Assembly: GCF_016924835.1 (NCBI RefSeq) | Contig: NZ_CP070480.1 | Location: 1,302,001-1,366,000 of the forward strand | From: Rothia sp. ZJ932 | GTDB lineage: Bacteria > Actinomycetota > Actinomycetes > Actinomycetales > Micrococcaceae | Direction of reading: 5' to 3' | Length of the DNA: 64,000 nt | Shown: piece after piece, positions 56,066-64,000 of the stretch | Layout of the letters: each line of letters opens with the position of its first letter | How positions within the stretch are numbered: the first letter of the stretch is position 1 | Translations under genes and position numbers: made by a program | Notes under the pieces: generated by a model | What the model was told of the DNA's origin: nothing | Database searches by the model: none | The model's input: the letters and a program-made list of their open reading frames with translations, nothing else

Positions 56066-56722
56066 ATGCAGGTCATTATTATTGGTGCCGGTTCAGTTGG
56101 CTCATCCATTGCAAAAGAACTGATAGCCCACGGGCACAGTATCACCATCATCGACGAAAAGCCCGAGGTTATTGGACGCAGCGGCTCGCTCAAAAACGTC
56201 CACTGGATTATCGGAGACGCCTGTGAGTTCTCGACCCTTAAACAGTCAAGCCCCGATGAATGCGACGTTATTGTTGCCACCACCGGCGATGACAAAACCA
56301 ACCTCGTCGTTTCGCTTATGGCGCGCAGCGAGTTTGGTGTGCCGCGTACGGTAGCGCGCGTTAATAACCCCAAAAATGAGTGGTTGTTCGATGATTCATG
56401 GGGCGTTGATGTTGCCGTATCGACCCCGCGTCTGATGACTGCCCTGGTGGAAGAGGCTGTAGAGGTGGGCGATGTGGTGCGTCTGCTGTCTTTGCAGGCA
56501 GGTGGGGCGATGCTGGTGGAGTACACAGTACCCGCAGACCATCCCATCATTGGGCACACAGTAGCCGGTATCCAGTGGCCCGCTCAGACAACTCTTACCG
56601 CTATCTTGCGTGATGGTACTCCCCTTGCCCCCACTGCCGATGACATTATCGAAGGCGACGATGAGCTTTTCTTTATCACCACCACCGAGGGCGAAGAGGA
56701 TATTCGTCTGCTCTTCTCGTAA
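56066..56722 (+). CDS. trkA: TrkA-family potassium regulatory protein (CeoC-like)
   Basis: 218 residues from MQVIIIGAGSVGSS; the RCK-N domain is complete with GAGSVGSSIAKELIAHGHSITIID, and a TrkA-C domain ends the protein. The ATG is preceded by AAAGG at 10 bases; a TTG two codons upstream is less likely. Convergent with the DUF3159 gene, only nine bases away. Confidence 0.92.
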   Translation: MQVIIIGAGSVGSSIAKELIAHGHSITIIDEKPEVIGRSGSLKNVHWIIGDACEFSTLKQSSPDECDVIVATTGDDKTNLVVSLMARSEFGVPRTVARVNNPKNEWLFDDSWGVDVAVSTPRLMTALVEEAVEVGDVVRLLSLQAGGAMLVEYTVPADHPIIGHTVAGIQWPAQTTLTAILRDGTPLAPTADDIIEGDDELFFITTTEGEEDIRLLFS

Positions 56723-56731
56723 AAAGTCGGC

Positions 56732-57439
56732 TTAGCTGGTTGGGGTCTTATCTGCAGTGCGCGGGGCGGTCATCAGCCAGGTCAGCCAGATAACGGCTGC
56801 ATACAGTGGAGTGCCCATGACTAACCGGGCGGTGCCCAGAGCACCCACCTGATCGGCGAGGTAGAGGGGAACCTGAACCGCTAGGCGCAGCACAAACATG
56901 CCAATGAGTACCAAGGTTGCCAAGGTGTACGCACGAACGCGCCGGGGGTCTGAACGCCAGGTTTCTTGTTCCCCGCGAAAGAAACTGTAGATGAAACCGA
57001 CCACCGGTAGTTTGAAGAATAACAGCAGCCCAGCAATACCCACCGCATAGGCAGCGTTAATCCACAAACCGGGCACATAAAAATCAGCTGCCTCGCCCGA
57101 ACGCAAGGCAACGGCGGCGCACAGTGCCACACCGATCAGACCCGAGAGGGACTGCATCAAAGAGCCCCTTTGCACCAGTCTTACCGCGCCAAAGACCAGG
57201 GTAACCGCCGCCGCGATTGAGGCAGCTAAGAGCAGATTACTCGTGATGAGAAAAGCGGTAAGAAAGAGAAAACCCGGTGCTATCGCCTCAATGATCCCGC
57301 GCACTCCACCCACCGCATACAGCACATCAACATCGCCGTTAGCGGTGCGTCGAATGTTTTTGGGCGGCGCAAAATTCAGCCCACTGCCTTTCTCAACGCT
57401 GGGAGCTGCTGCGGGTTGATTCTGCGACTCTGGCTGCAT
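56732..57439 (-). CDS. DUF3159 family membrane protein
   Basis: 235 residues with about six membrane helices after a 40-residue cytoplasmic N-terminus. DVLYAVGGVRGIIEAIAPGFLFLTAF and GEQETWRSDPRRVRAYTLATL match DUF3159. Function unknown; the position beside trkA, the OB-fold gene and DUF3710 is conserved across Actinobacteria (M. tuberculosis Rv2693c neighbourhood). ATG follows AGAAAGAG. Confidence 0.88.
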   Translation of the reverse strand: MQPESQNQPAAAPSVEKGSGLNFAPPKNIRRTANGDVDVLYAVGGVRGIIEAIAPGFLFLTAFLITSNLLLAASIAAAVTLVFGAVRLVQRGSLMQSLSGLIGVALCAAVALRSGEAADFYVPGLWINAAYAVGIAGLLLFFKLPVVGFIYSFFRGEQETWRSDPRRVRAYTLATLVLIGMFVLRLAVQVPLYLADQVGALGTARLVMGTPLYAAVIWLTWLMTAPRTADKTPTS

Positions 57440-57484
57440 AAAAATCTCTTTCTCTATTTTCTAAGCCCCGATGGAGCTAGTCTG

Positions 57485-57997
57485 CTAGTGACCCGAGCGG
57501 ACGGGCACAATCTCATAACGCGGGTTGTACATGCGGGCGGGCTGGGTTCTGGTGGAGAGCATACCGTTACAGCGCAACTGAGCACCGGCGACAATGCCCG
57601 GTACGCTGTGCTGCCCATGCCACACCAGCAGGACGCGCGTACCCGGCTTCACCGGCGGTTCGTCAGGAAACCGCCGGGCAGGGTGAGCTCTACGGTCGAT
57701 GTCATTCTCATTAGGCGCGAACTCTTCATCGGGAGTCGAGCCTTTTTCATCAGAACCATCTTCGCTGAAATCCCCAGAACTCTCAATGGCAGGTAAGCCC
57801 GTCATTAAAGCTCTCGTACGGTTATAAGTGGCGGGGCGAGACTTCTCAACAATCAGCTCCGCCTCATAGCGCGGAGGCTCCCTCGCAGCTGAAAAGCGCA
57901 CCTGCCCCACACGTCCGGCAATACGGGCGCGCAGACGTTCAGGGTAGGCAAGGGCATCTGTTGCTTGGGTTGAAGCCACGAGAAAGGCTCTAACCAA
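57485..57997 (-). CDS. OB-fold nucleic-acid-binding domain protein
   Basis: 170 residues in the place of the actinobacterial OB-fold protein (Rv2694c-like). PERLRARIAGRVGQVRF ... YEAELIVEKS and the late GTRVLLVWHGQHSVPGIVAGAQLRCNGML form the strands of the fold, interrupted by an acidic disordered insert (about 70-105). It overlaps the DUF3710 stop by eight bases if the TTG at 57995-57997 is used; GTG at 57979 is an alternative. Confidence 0.7.
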   Translation of the reverse strand: MVRAFLVASTQATDALAYPERLRARIAGRVGQVRFSAAREPPRYEAELIVEKSRPATYNRTRALMTGLPAIESSGDFSEDGSDEKGSTPDEEFAPNENDIDRRAHPARRFPDEPPVKPGTRVLLVWHGQHSVPGIVAGAQLRCNGMLSTRTQPARMYNPRYEIVPVRSGH

Positions 57998-58748
57998 TCT
58001 GGGTAATCTCAGGACCGCGCTGGGGAACCTGCAAGGAAGGTTCCTGCTGCGCGCGGGCAGCCGGGGCCGCTTGAGCCTCTAGAATCTGCGCAGGAACTTT
58101 CAAGGGCAGCAAGTCACGGGGTGCCATAGGAGCCTCACCACGGTGAACAACCACCGCACGCAGAATTTTTTCCATTTCAGCACGAGCTTCGGGCTGAGTG
58201 CTCGCCTCACCGGTAAACACAGCACGCAAGAACCAGCGAGGACCGTCTATGCCCACGAAGGTTGCTACGCGAAACCCTTGACGACCGTCAGGGGTCGTTG
58301 CCGGAATACGAGAATGCAGCTCACGCCCCAGCGCAGTATCGGTGTACTCCACGCGTCCGCCCTGAGCATGTACCGAAGATGAGATTTCAGAGCGAATGTC
58401 ATCCCACAAACCGCGGCTCTTGGGCGCAGCGAACGCCTGCAACTGCACGACAGCCTGATCCTTTTGCAAGGTAATAGCGATGACGTTCTTTGATTTTTCA
58501 TCGACCTCTAGACGCAGAGCAACCGTCGGATCAGATTTGATCAGCAACGAACCAAAGTCAAGGTACCCCTCATCAGTATTCTTCTCTTCACTGTCAAAGG
58601 GACCTTGGCTACGATCAATCTCGAAAACCTCGGGAGCCCGATCTGAACCCCGGTCTTCAGCCTCGTCAGGCTCTACGTTCTCAGCCGCTTCAGTCACCGA
58701 AGTGTTCTCAGCATCTTCTTGCTTTTTCTTACGCTTGAAACCAAACAT
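57990..58748 (-). CDS. DUF3710 family protein
   Basis: 252 residues. The N-terminus is charged and disordered; the core (from about 50) contains RSQGPFDSEEK, YLDFGSLLIKSDP, LQAFAAPKSRGLWDDIRSEI and VGIDGPRWFLRAVFTGEAS, all DUF3710 landmarks. Function unknown. Adjacent to dut as in mycobacteria. Confidence 0.9.
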   Translation of the reverse strand: MFGFKRKKKQEDAENTSVTEAAENVEPDEAEDRGSDRAPEVFEIDRSQGPFDSEEKNTDEGYLDFGSLLIKSDPTVALRLEVDEKSKNVIAITLQKDQAVVQLQAFAAPKSRGLWDDIRSEISSSVHAQGGRVEYTDTALGRELHSRIPATTPDGRQGFRVATFVGIDGPRWFLRAVFTGEASTQPEARAEMEKILRAVVVHRGEAPMAPRDLLPLKVPAQILEAQAAPAARAQQEPSLQVPQRGPEITQIG

Positions 58749-58798
58749 TTTCTCTACCTTCTTCTACCAATTCTTAGATCAATCAGCGGCGGGTGTGC

Positions 58799-59245
58799 CT
58801 ACGCTGTGCCCGTTGAGCCAAAGCCGGAGGCTCCGCGCTCTGTCTCATCGAGGGTTTCTACCGGCACAAAGCGAGCGCTCTCGTACTTCTGAATTACCAG
58901 CTGGGCGATACGGTCCCCACGGCTGATATGAAAACTATGCTCGGTATCAGTATTGAGCAAGCACACCATCAGCTCTCCTCGATAACCGCTATCAACGGTA
59001 CCCGGAGCATTGACGATGGTGATGCCGTGCTTAGCAGCCAGCCCAGAACGCGGATGCACCAGCCCCACAAAACCAGCGGGCAAGGCAATGACAATACCGC
59101 ACGGAATCAACGCCCGCTGACCGGGAGCGAGATCAACATCAACGCGCGCCCTCAGATCAGCGCCCGCGTCCCCCTGCTGCGCGTAAGCGGGCACCGGTAA
59201 ATCAGGGTCGAGCATTTTAATTTCAACTGTCAACTGTTCATTCAC
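58799..59245 (-). CDS. dut: dUTP diphosphatase
   Basis: Hydrolyses dUTP to keep uracil out of DNA. 148 residues; the five motifs are visible: [23 protein letters not shown] (catalytic Asp), [10 protein letters not shown], and the C-terminal [10 protein letters not shown]. The GTG start ([15 protein letters not shown]) fits relatives; no ribosome-binding sequence precedes it, so a leaderless mRNA is possible. Confidence 0.94.
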   Translation of the reverse strand: MNEQLTVEIKMLDPDLPVPAYAQQGDAGADLRARVDVDLAPGQRALIPCGIVIALPAGFVGLVHPRSGLAAKHGITIVNAPGTVDSGYRGELMVCLLNTDTEHSFHISRGDRIAQLVIQKYESARFVPVETLDETERGASGFGSTGTA

Positions 59246-59407
59246 AGTTAGCAACTTTACTAGGCAAATGCCCCTATCATCTAAATTTTTCAGCCTAAGT
59301 TGCCGCAGGTACTTCTCCCGCACAGCACCGGCAGGAATCTCTTGCAGGTGCTCTAGCGGTAGAATGGGGTGAAGAAAATAAAGTTTTTGTGGTGATTGGT
59401 GAGGTTA

Positions 59408-59968
59408 ATGGCTGCTTCTTCTTCGCAGGTGCTCTATCAGGAGCGTCTGACGCCGAGCGTTGGTTTGTGGATTGGCGTGGTAGGTGCCGGTATTGCCTGC
59501 TTCTTTGTGGGTGCGCCTATTAGCATCACCGCCGGTGTTATCGCCGGTATTGTGGTGGCGCTTTTACTGGCTTTCATTTTGTACTCATCAGCCCCTGTTA
59601 TCACCATTACCCCGAACTTACTGCGGGTGGGGCGTGCCGCTATTGAGCGCGAGCACGTGGGCGTTGCAGAGGCGTTCAGGGGTGCGCTGGCACAGCAAGC
59701 TGCGGGTCCTGATCTTGATGGACGCGCGTTCATGTGCTTTCGAGGGTGGATTGAGCCCAAAGTTCGTATTCAGATTACTGACCCGGCAGACCCCACCCCC
59801 TACTGGCTTGCCTCAACTCGCAACCCCGAGCGCATCGTAGAGATCCTCAACAGCGAGATTTCAGCAGAACAGCTTGAAGAATACCGGGTGCAGATGCACC
59901 AGATGCACGAAGAGCGTATGCTTCTCAACCACGACGCGCGAGCGCAGATTCAAGTAGATGAGCAGTAA
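59408..59968 (+). CDS. DUF3093 family membrane protein
   Basis: 186 residues with two close membrane helices (about 17-60), then ITPNLLRVGRAAIERE, LDGRAFMCFRGWIEPKVRIQITDPADPTPYWLASTRNPE. This block is typical of DUF3093. The role is unknown; divergent from dut as in mycobacteria. The ATG follows GGTGAGG. The C-terminus carries a Met/His-rich helical tail. Confidence 0.88.
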   Translation: MAASSSQVLYQERLTPSVGLWIGVVGAGIACFFVGAPISITAGVIAGIVVALLLAFILYSSAPVITITPNLLRVGRAAIEREHVGVAEAFRGALAQQAAGPDLDGRAFMCFRGWIEPKVRIQITDPADPTPYWLASTRNPERIVEILNSEISAEQLEEYRVQMHQMHEERMLLNHDARAQIQVDEQ

Positions 59969-59985
59969 TTTCTACCGACAAAGAC

Positions 59986-60022
59986 AAAAAGAGGGGCTGA
60001 CCTTGCAGGTCAGTCCCTCTTT
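59986..60022. terminator. Bidirectional terminator between DUF3093 and DUF4193 genes
   Basis: AAAGAGGGGCTGACC pairs with GGTCAGTCCCTCTTT with flanking A and T runs. Confidence 0.9.
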
Positions 60023-60062
60023 GTTGATGCGTTTACCTCAGTAGTTTTTGAGTGGCGACTAT

Positions 60063-60362
60063 TTAGCCTTCACACTCTACGCAGTACTTCAGATCGCCTT
60101 CTTCACGCGCAACCTGTGAACGGTGGCGAACGAGGAAGCAGGAGGCACAGGTGAACTCATCGTCCTGCGCGGGAAGAACTACGACGTTGAGTTCTTCGTT
60201 GGAAAGGTCTGCGCCGGGGAGCTCAAAACTTTCGGCTGCCGCGTTTTCGTCTTCGTCAACAGCACCCGACTGCATTTCGGAGCGGTGAGCGTTCAGCTCT
60301 TCAATCGATGATTCTTCGTTGTTTTCGTCTTGCTTGCGGGGTGCATCGTAATCGGTTGCCAC
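60063..60362 (-). CDS. DUF4193 family small acidic zinc-ribbon protein
   Basis: 99 residues, strongly acidic, beginning ATDYDAPRK and ending with a CASC...CVEC pair likely to bind zinc. Family function unknown; the conserved position near dut supports the call. GTG start. Confidence 0.92.
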   Translation of the reverse strand: MATDYDAPRKQDENNEESSIEELNAHRSEMQSGAVDEDENAAAESFELPGADLSNEELNVVVLPAQDDEFTCASCFLVRHRSQVAREEGDLKYCVECEG

Positions 60363-60759
60363 GTAGGTTTCACGCTTTCTGGAGTGATGTACTCAGTTAT
60401 AGTCGCAGGCTGTGGTGCCTGAGATGTAAGTCGCCAATTTCTGTGCGCTGCTCAACGCTGTTTGCGCCCTGATATGGGGGCGAAATTGTTGAACCAACGC
60501 GTAGCATTTTTCACTATTAAAATGATTTTGTCTAGCTGACCTCTTATTTGTGTCATTTATCGCTCTTTGACTTCAAGGGCGAACCGTCACTGAACCTTCA
60601 AGTTCAAGAGAGAGTTGAAGCAAAGTGAGACTTCAAGGCGTGATTTAAGATTAATGTTTCGTTCCAGACGCTTCTGACCCGTTTTTACGCTGCGAGACGG
60701 GGTAATCTGTTAGATGATTGTCTCTAGCGTTAACCACCGCTACTACTTCTGGAGTTTTT
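60363..60759. other. Upstream region of sepH
   Basis: About 400 bases between DUF4193 and sepH with no gene. GACTTCAAGG occurs at 60569-60578 and 60629-60638, and two more TTCAAG copies lie between them (60594-60606), as well as one inverted TTGAAG. Possible regulator sites; promoter boxes not assigned. Confidence 0.4.
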
Positions 60760-62277
60760 ATGCTTGACTTGCGTCTTGTTGGTATTCACGACGATGGTGA
60801 GAACCTTGTTCTCGAGTCTGCCGATGGCACTACCTATCGCCTGCCCATCGACCAGAACTTGCGCACAAGTATTGCTAAGGCGCGCCGTATTCCGCAGGTA
60901 CGCTCGCTCGGTGGTAACGGTACCTTTGGTCCGCGTGATATTCAGACCCGGTTCCGTCAGGGCGCTACCGTTGAAGAGATTGTCGCGGAGTCTGGGTGGG
61001 ATGCTAACCGCGTTCGTCGTTACGAGTGGCCCATTGTTGCTGAGCGCGCCAACATTATTCAGTCAGCTCAGAACGTGGTGATTTCTTCTCAGAGCCTAGG
61101 ACGCCGCGACGCCGCTGCCCTGTCGTTGCGTGAGCATATTGCAGCTACCGCCCAGCGCTACGGTTTCACCCCTGAGGATGCTGAGTGGACTACCTGGCAG
61201 CAGGAGTCTGGTCAGTGGACCGTGAGCGTTGATTTCGCGTTTGGTGCTGAGGTTCGTGATGGGTTGCCGCGAACAGCTGTATTCCCGGCACGTTGGAACT
61301 ACAACCCCGCTAACCAGAGCATCTACGCGTCCAATGAAGCTGCCTACTTTTTGATGGGGCGCGATCATTCGAGCGATGCTCCCCTGCCGGGCATTGGCAG
61401 CCACGATACCCATGAGAACGCCCCCGTTCAGGTTGCAGAACCCAAAATTACTGAGGTGAGGGTGCCTCATAACCCCTCTCACAATGAGCTCCTTGACCAG
61501 CTGGCCCAGCGTCGCGGCACCCCTGCTACCCCTCAGCAGGCAGAGCAGTCAGCAGCGCGTTCTTCTGCCTTCTATACCTCTACTGAGCCAGCGGCTAACC
61601 GTCGAGGTACCCCCGAAGAACGAAAGCTCGCAGAGCTCTTGGAGCGCGCGCGTCGTTCATCGGCTGCCCGCGCCGAGAGCGCACCGTCCGCCGCGCACGC
61701 AGAAACTCCGGCGCAGGACCAGCAGCCTGAACAGGCAGAACCCACCGCTGCGAATGACGACTCTGCACACAGCAACAATGTCGATCGCGCCGAGCAGGTC
61801 ATCATTGACCAGGACGCTCCGGCAGTCACCGAAGTTATCACTGTAGAAGAACCTGCACAGGAGCATGCGGCGGAAGATCAGCAGGATGTAGAGAACCAGC
61901 AGGCAGTTCAGCACGATGACGCTCTTGCTGATTCTGAGCAGTCCTCTAACGCCTCAGCAGAGCCTATCGAGCAAAAGGGGACTGCACCCCAGCTTTCAGC
62001 TGTTACCTCTGAGAATGCACGCCCCGAGGTATCTGTCTCCACCGAAGAAGTCTCCGCCGACACTGATCCTGTAGAAACTGATACCGCCGGTGAACCTCAG
62101 GCGTCTCAGAGCCAGCCGGTTGTATCCGTTCGCGAAAGCTCAGATGCAAAGTCAGAATCAACAGAGTCGAGCACTCAGGATTCAGCCGATGAAGAACCGG
62201 CGCCTGCGCGACGCTCAAAGCGCACTTCGGTGCCCAGTTGGGACGACATTATTTTCGGCAACCAGCGTCGCCACTAG
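60760..62277 (+). CDS. sepH: Septation protein SepH (DUF3071)
   Basis: 505 residues. The N-terminal DUF3071 domain (1 to about 165) begins MLDLRLVGIHDDGENLVLES and contains a helix-turn-helix (GATVEEIVAESGWDANRVRRYEWPI). The rest is long, acidic, Ala/Glu/Gln-rich and disordered, ending in a basic patch, RRSKRTSVPSWDDIIFG. In Streptomyces and Mycobacterium SepH binds FtsZ and helps Z-ring assembly. The ATG follows GGAG by 5 bases. It is probably co-transcribed with the next gene. Confidence 0.92.
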   Translation: MLDLRLVGIHDDGENLVLESADGTTYRLPIDQNLRTSIAKARRIPQVRSLGGNGTFGPRDIQTRFRQGATVEEIVAESGWDANRVRRYEWPIVAERANIIQSAQNVVISSQSLGRRDAAALSLREHIAATAQRYGFTPEDAEWTTWQQESGQWTVSVDFAFGAEVRDGLPRTAVFPARWNYNPANQSIYASNEAAYFLMGRDHSSDAPLPGIGSHDTHENAPVQVAEPKITEVRVPHNPSHNELLDQLAQRRGTPATPQQAEQSAARSSAFYTSTEPAANRRGTPEERKLAELLERARRSSAARAESAPSAAHAETPAQDQQPEQAEPTAANDDSAHSNNVDRAEQVIIDQDAPAVTEVITVEEPAQEHAAEDQQDVENQQAVQHDDALADSEQSSNASAEPIEQKGTAPQLSAVTSENARPEVSVSTEEVSADTDPVETDTAGEPQASQSQPVVSVRESSDAKSESTESSTQDSADEEPAPARRSKRTSVPSWDDIIFGNQRRH

Positions 62278-62328
62278 TCGCTGAAAACCACCACGCAGAC
62301 CTCAAGAACAGCAAAAGATAAACCCTTT

Positions 62329-63339
62329 ATGGCATCTTCGAAGAACCCATCTTCTTCTGATCATCCCTTTGATGATGAGAAGACGGTGCCCCTTGCCCCA
62401 GAAACAGCGCCCACTGTAGACGAGGACGCAACGCAGCCGTTGAGTCCCCTCGACGCCGGATACCAGTATGTAGACGGCAATCATATAGTGGCTGAGGGCC
62501 ATGAGATTGATGGAGATCCGTCACTGGGTTTGTCTCTGCTTTCTCGCGGTGAGGTAGTCGAGAAGAAGTCACTGCGCGAGCGCGCCCAAGAACGCGCAGA
62601 GGCACGTGCTGTGGCGGCTGAGAAAGCTAAAGCAGAGAAGATTGAACGTGAGGCTGCCATTGCGCGCGCGGAGGCTCGCGAAGCTGCTGAAAAGAGGGCT
62701 AAAGCGGCTTCCGTCCCTCCCGCTTCTGCGAAGACCTCTGAGGTTGTTCAGTTATCACCGGGCAAACTGGTTGGTGTGGGCGCACTGGCACTTTTGGTGC
62801 TGGGTCTTGCCACAGCAACAGGCATGATGCTGGGTTCGAACAGTGAACAGCCCGAGGAATCACAGCCTGTTCCCGCTGACAGCCCTGTTCAAGAAGCGCC
62901 CGTGGTGGTTGTGAGCGATACACCGGCAGGACAAACCCCTGTGCCCGTGCTTCCGACGCTGGCACCCACTATTACTGAAACGGAGCTTCCCTCTGATGCC
63001 AGAGAGGTACCCGTTGCGCCTGAACCGACAGTAGCACCGCCCATGGCACCTGAACCGACCCAACCCAGCGCACCGGCAGAAACCACTCCGGCTACGATCG
63101 AACCAACAGATGTACCCACTGCTGAGGTAGAGCCGATGCCTTCTGAGGAAAGCACTCCACCCGACGCTGAGTCTCCTGTGATATCTACAGAACCGGCACC
63201 TACTGCCCCGGTGGTTCCACAGCCAACAGCTCCAGAGATAGCACCTACCCTTTCGGCTCCCCCAGCGCCCGGTGCAGGAACCGGTTCCAGGCAGGGTAGT
63301 GATGGGCCAGCGGCACCCAACACCGCAATAGCGCCCTAG
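62329..63339 (+). CDS. Single-pass membrane protein with proline-rich outer domain, hypothetical
   Basis: 336 residues, not recognised. An acidic N-terminus (1-75) is followed by a highly charged Ala/Glu/Arg helix or coiled coil (about 78-135), one membrane segment (LVGVGALALLVLGLATATGMML, about 147-168) and a 165-residue Pro/Thr/Glu/Ala-rich segment expected outside the cell. It starts 51 bases after sepH; an envelope or division-linked role is only inferred from that. Low-complexity composition makes homology hard to judge. Confidence 0.7.
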   Translation: MASSKNPSSSDHPFDDEKTVPLAPETAPTVDEDATQPLSPLDAGYQYVDGNHIVAEGHEIDGDPSLGLSLLSRGEVVEKKSLRERAQERAEARAVAAEKAKAEKIEREAAIARAEAREAAEKRAKAASVPPASAKTSEVVQLSPGKLVGVGALALLVLGLATATGMMLGSNSEQPEESQPVPADSPVQEAPVVVVSDTPAGQTPVPVLPTLAPTITETELPSDAREVPVAPEPTVAPPMAPEPTQPSAPAETTPATIEPTDVPTAEVEPMPSEESTPPDAESPVISTEPAPTAPVVPQPTAPEIAPTLSAPPAPGAGTGSRQGSDGPAAPNTAIAP

Positions 63340-63377
63340 CATAAACCTCTCCAGGCGTGACGCCACTTTTATACTGA

Positions 63378-63410
63378 CGAATCGGGCAAGATATTCTCTT
63401 GCCCGGTTCG
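63378..63410. terminator. Terminator between convergent genes
   Basis: CGAATCGGGCAAGA pairs with TCTTGCCCGGTTCG with one G-T pair and a five-base loop. Confidence 0.85.
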
Positions 63411-63426
63411 TGTGTTTATAGGGGTT

Positions 63427-64000
63427 TTAGTGGGTGGGAAGCACCAGCAAAGGTACCTGCGTTTCGGCTTCGGTGAGGGAGCCATGCTGACCCACCATTT
63501 TGAGTGCGTGCGGCTTATAGTGGCGCATATCATAGAGGGCATAATCCTCGCGGCAGGCAATGAGAATATCGCCAATACGTGCTCGGGCTTCATCACTCAG
63601 GTGATCACCAAAATAGCCAGCTTCGAACGCTGTTTCGGTATCAATAATCCAGGCGATATCCCCGTATGCAGCGTCCCAGGCTTCGAGGGTCGCACGTTTA
63701 GCGGTAGCACTGGCGTCCTTGAGGTAGAGCTGTACCATGCGCGGCTCCCCACCGGTTAGCTCAACATTTTCTAGCAAGTTGGTTCGCTCAGAGTAGTCAA
63801 GACGGTGCTCTTCAGGAATATCCACCATGCCGTGATCAGCGGTGAGCAAGAGCAGGGTGTGGGCAGGCAGTCGCTCAGCGAGACGGCGCATGTGCAGGTT
63901 CAATTCTTCGAGCTGTTCGCTCCACTGGGGTGAATCTGCGCCGTAACGGTGCCCCACCTGGTCGATCTCAGCCCAGTAGAGGTAGACCAAGGCTGGCTTA
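63427..64000 (-). CDS. Alkaline-phosphatase-superfamily phosphodiesterase, N-terminus cut by window edge
   Basis: C-terminal part, about 191 residues visible, of a nucleotide pyrophosphatase/phosphodiesterase-like protein. PALVYLYWAEIDQVGHRYG and LLLLTADHGMVDIPEE carry metal Asp and His residues; the last metal His is in VGQHGSLTEAETQVPLLVL. The frame is open to base 64000, so the nucleophile region lies outside. Actinobacterial relatives occur beside sepH. Substrate unknown. Confidence 0.88.
   Translation of the reverse strand, partial: KPALVYLYWAEIDQVGHRYGADSPQWSEQLEELNLHMRRLAERLPAHTLLLLTADHGMVDIPEEHRLDYSERTNLLENVELTGGEPRMVQLYLKDASATAKRATLEAWDAAYGDIAWIIDTETAFEAGYFGDHLSDEARARIGDILIACREDYALYDMRHYKPHALKMVGQHGSLTEAETQVPLLVLPTH

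Overview
The window looks like a chromosomal segment of a Rothia-like member of the Micrococcaceae (Actinobacteria). The evidence is the moderate GC content by eye, GTG starts with AGGAG-type ribosome-binding sites, actinobacterial marker families (DUF3071/SepH, DUF3093, DUF3159, DUF3710, DUF4193, the Trp-associated membrane protein, an HGxxPAAW-like protein, TIGR03085), and gene orders typical of Micrococcales and Mycobacterium. The genus is inferred; no database search was made. No prophage, insertion sequence, CRISPR array or biosynthetic cluster was seen.

Layout. 1-2.45 kb: pyruvate kinase (cut by the left edge), a flavodoxin-domain protein and a short 5' remnant of glutamate synthase gltB. 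3-4.5 kb: a uracil-DNA-glycosylase-like protein and a DsbA/Rv2466c-like oxidoreductase. 4.6-7.4 kb: clpX-clpP2-clpP1. 7.6-11.6 kb: a four-gene siderophore ABC importer with a DtxR/IdeR-type box, lying between the Clp genes and tig. 13.3-14.5 kb: tRNA-Pro, tRNA-Leu, tRNA-Gly and a decayed alcohol dehydrogenase. 14.6-21.8 kb: lgt and trpA, trpB, trpC, trpE with their two small membrane partners, then hisI. 22.6-24.6 kb: hisF and hisG-hisE. 24.8-29.4 kb: an FMN-riboswitch-controlled riboflavin operon (pnuX/ribM, ribD, a ribE-ribB fusion, ribA, ribH). 29.6-31.8 kb: two TPR-type proteins and a protein combining a probable RAMA domain with a GIY-YIG domain. 31.8-38.1 kb: rpe, rsmB, fmt, def, a PD-(D/E)XK nuclease and a CapA lipoprotein. 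38.3-39.5 kb: a rearranged array of six intact tRNAs plus tRNA fragments. 39.7-45.4 kb: zapE, a frameshifted ybaK, an alpha/beta hydrolase, msrB, rnd and a Rieske protein. 45.9-64 kb: dxs, mug, acnA, a TRAM methyltransferase, an APC permease, two TrkA proteins, DUF3159, OB-fold, DUF3710, dut, DUF3093, DUF4193, sepH, a proline-rich membrane protein and an alkaline-phosphatase-superfamily protein (cut by the right edge).

Most of the window is conserved housekeeping. The clearest functional units are the Clp protease set, the iron-repressed siderophore importer, the trp operon coupled to lgt, and the FMN-sensing riboflavin uptake and synthesis operon. The points most worth a second look are the RAMA/GIY-YIG protein, the duplicated tRNA-Val/Gly units with inserted palindromic sequence, the long palindromes sharing one arm sequence at two tRNA-associated loci, the poly-C frameshift in ybaK, the ribE-ribB fusion, and the gltB and adh remnants.
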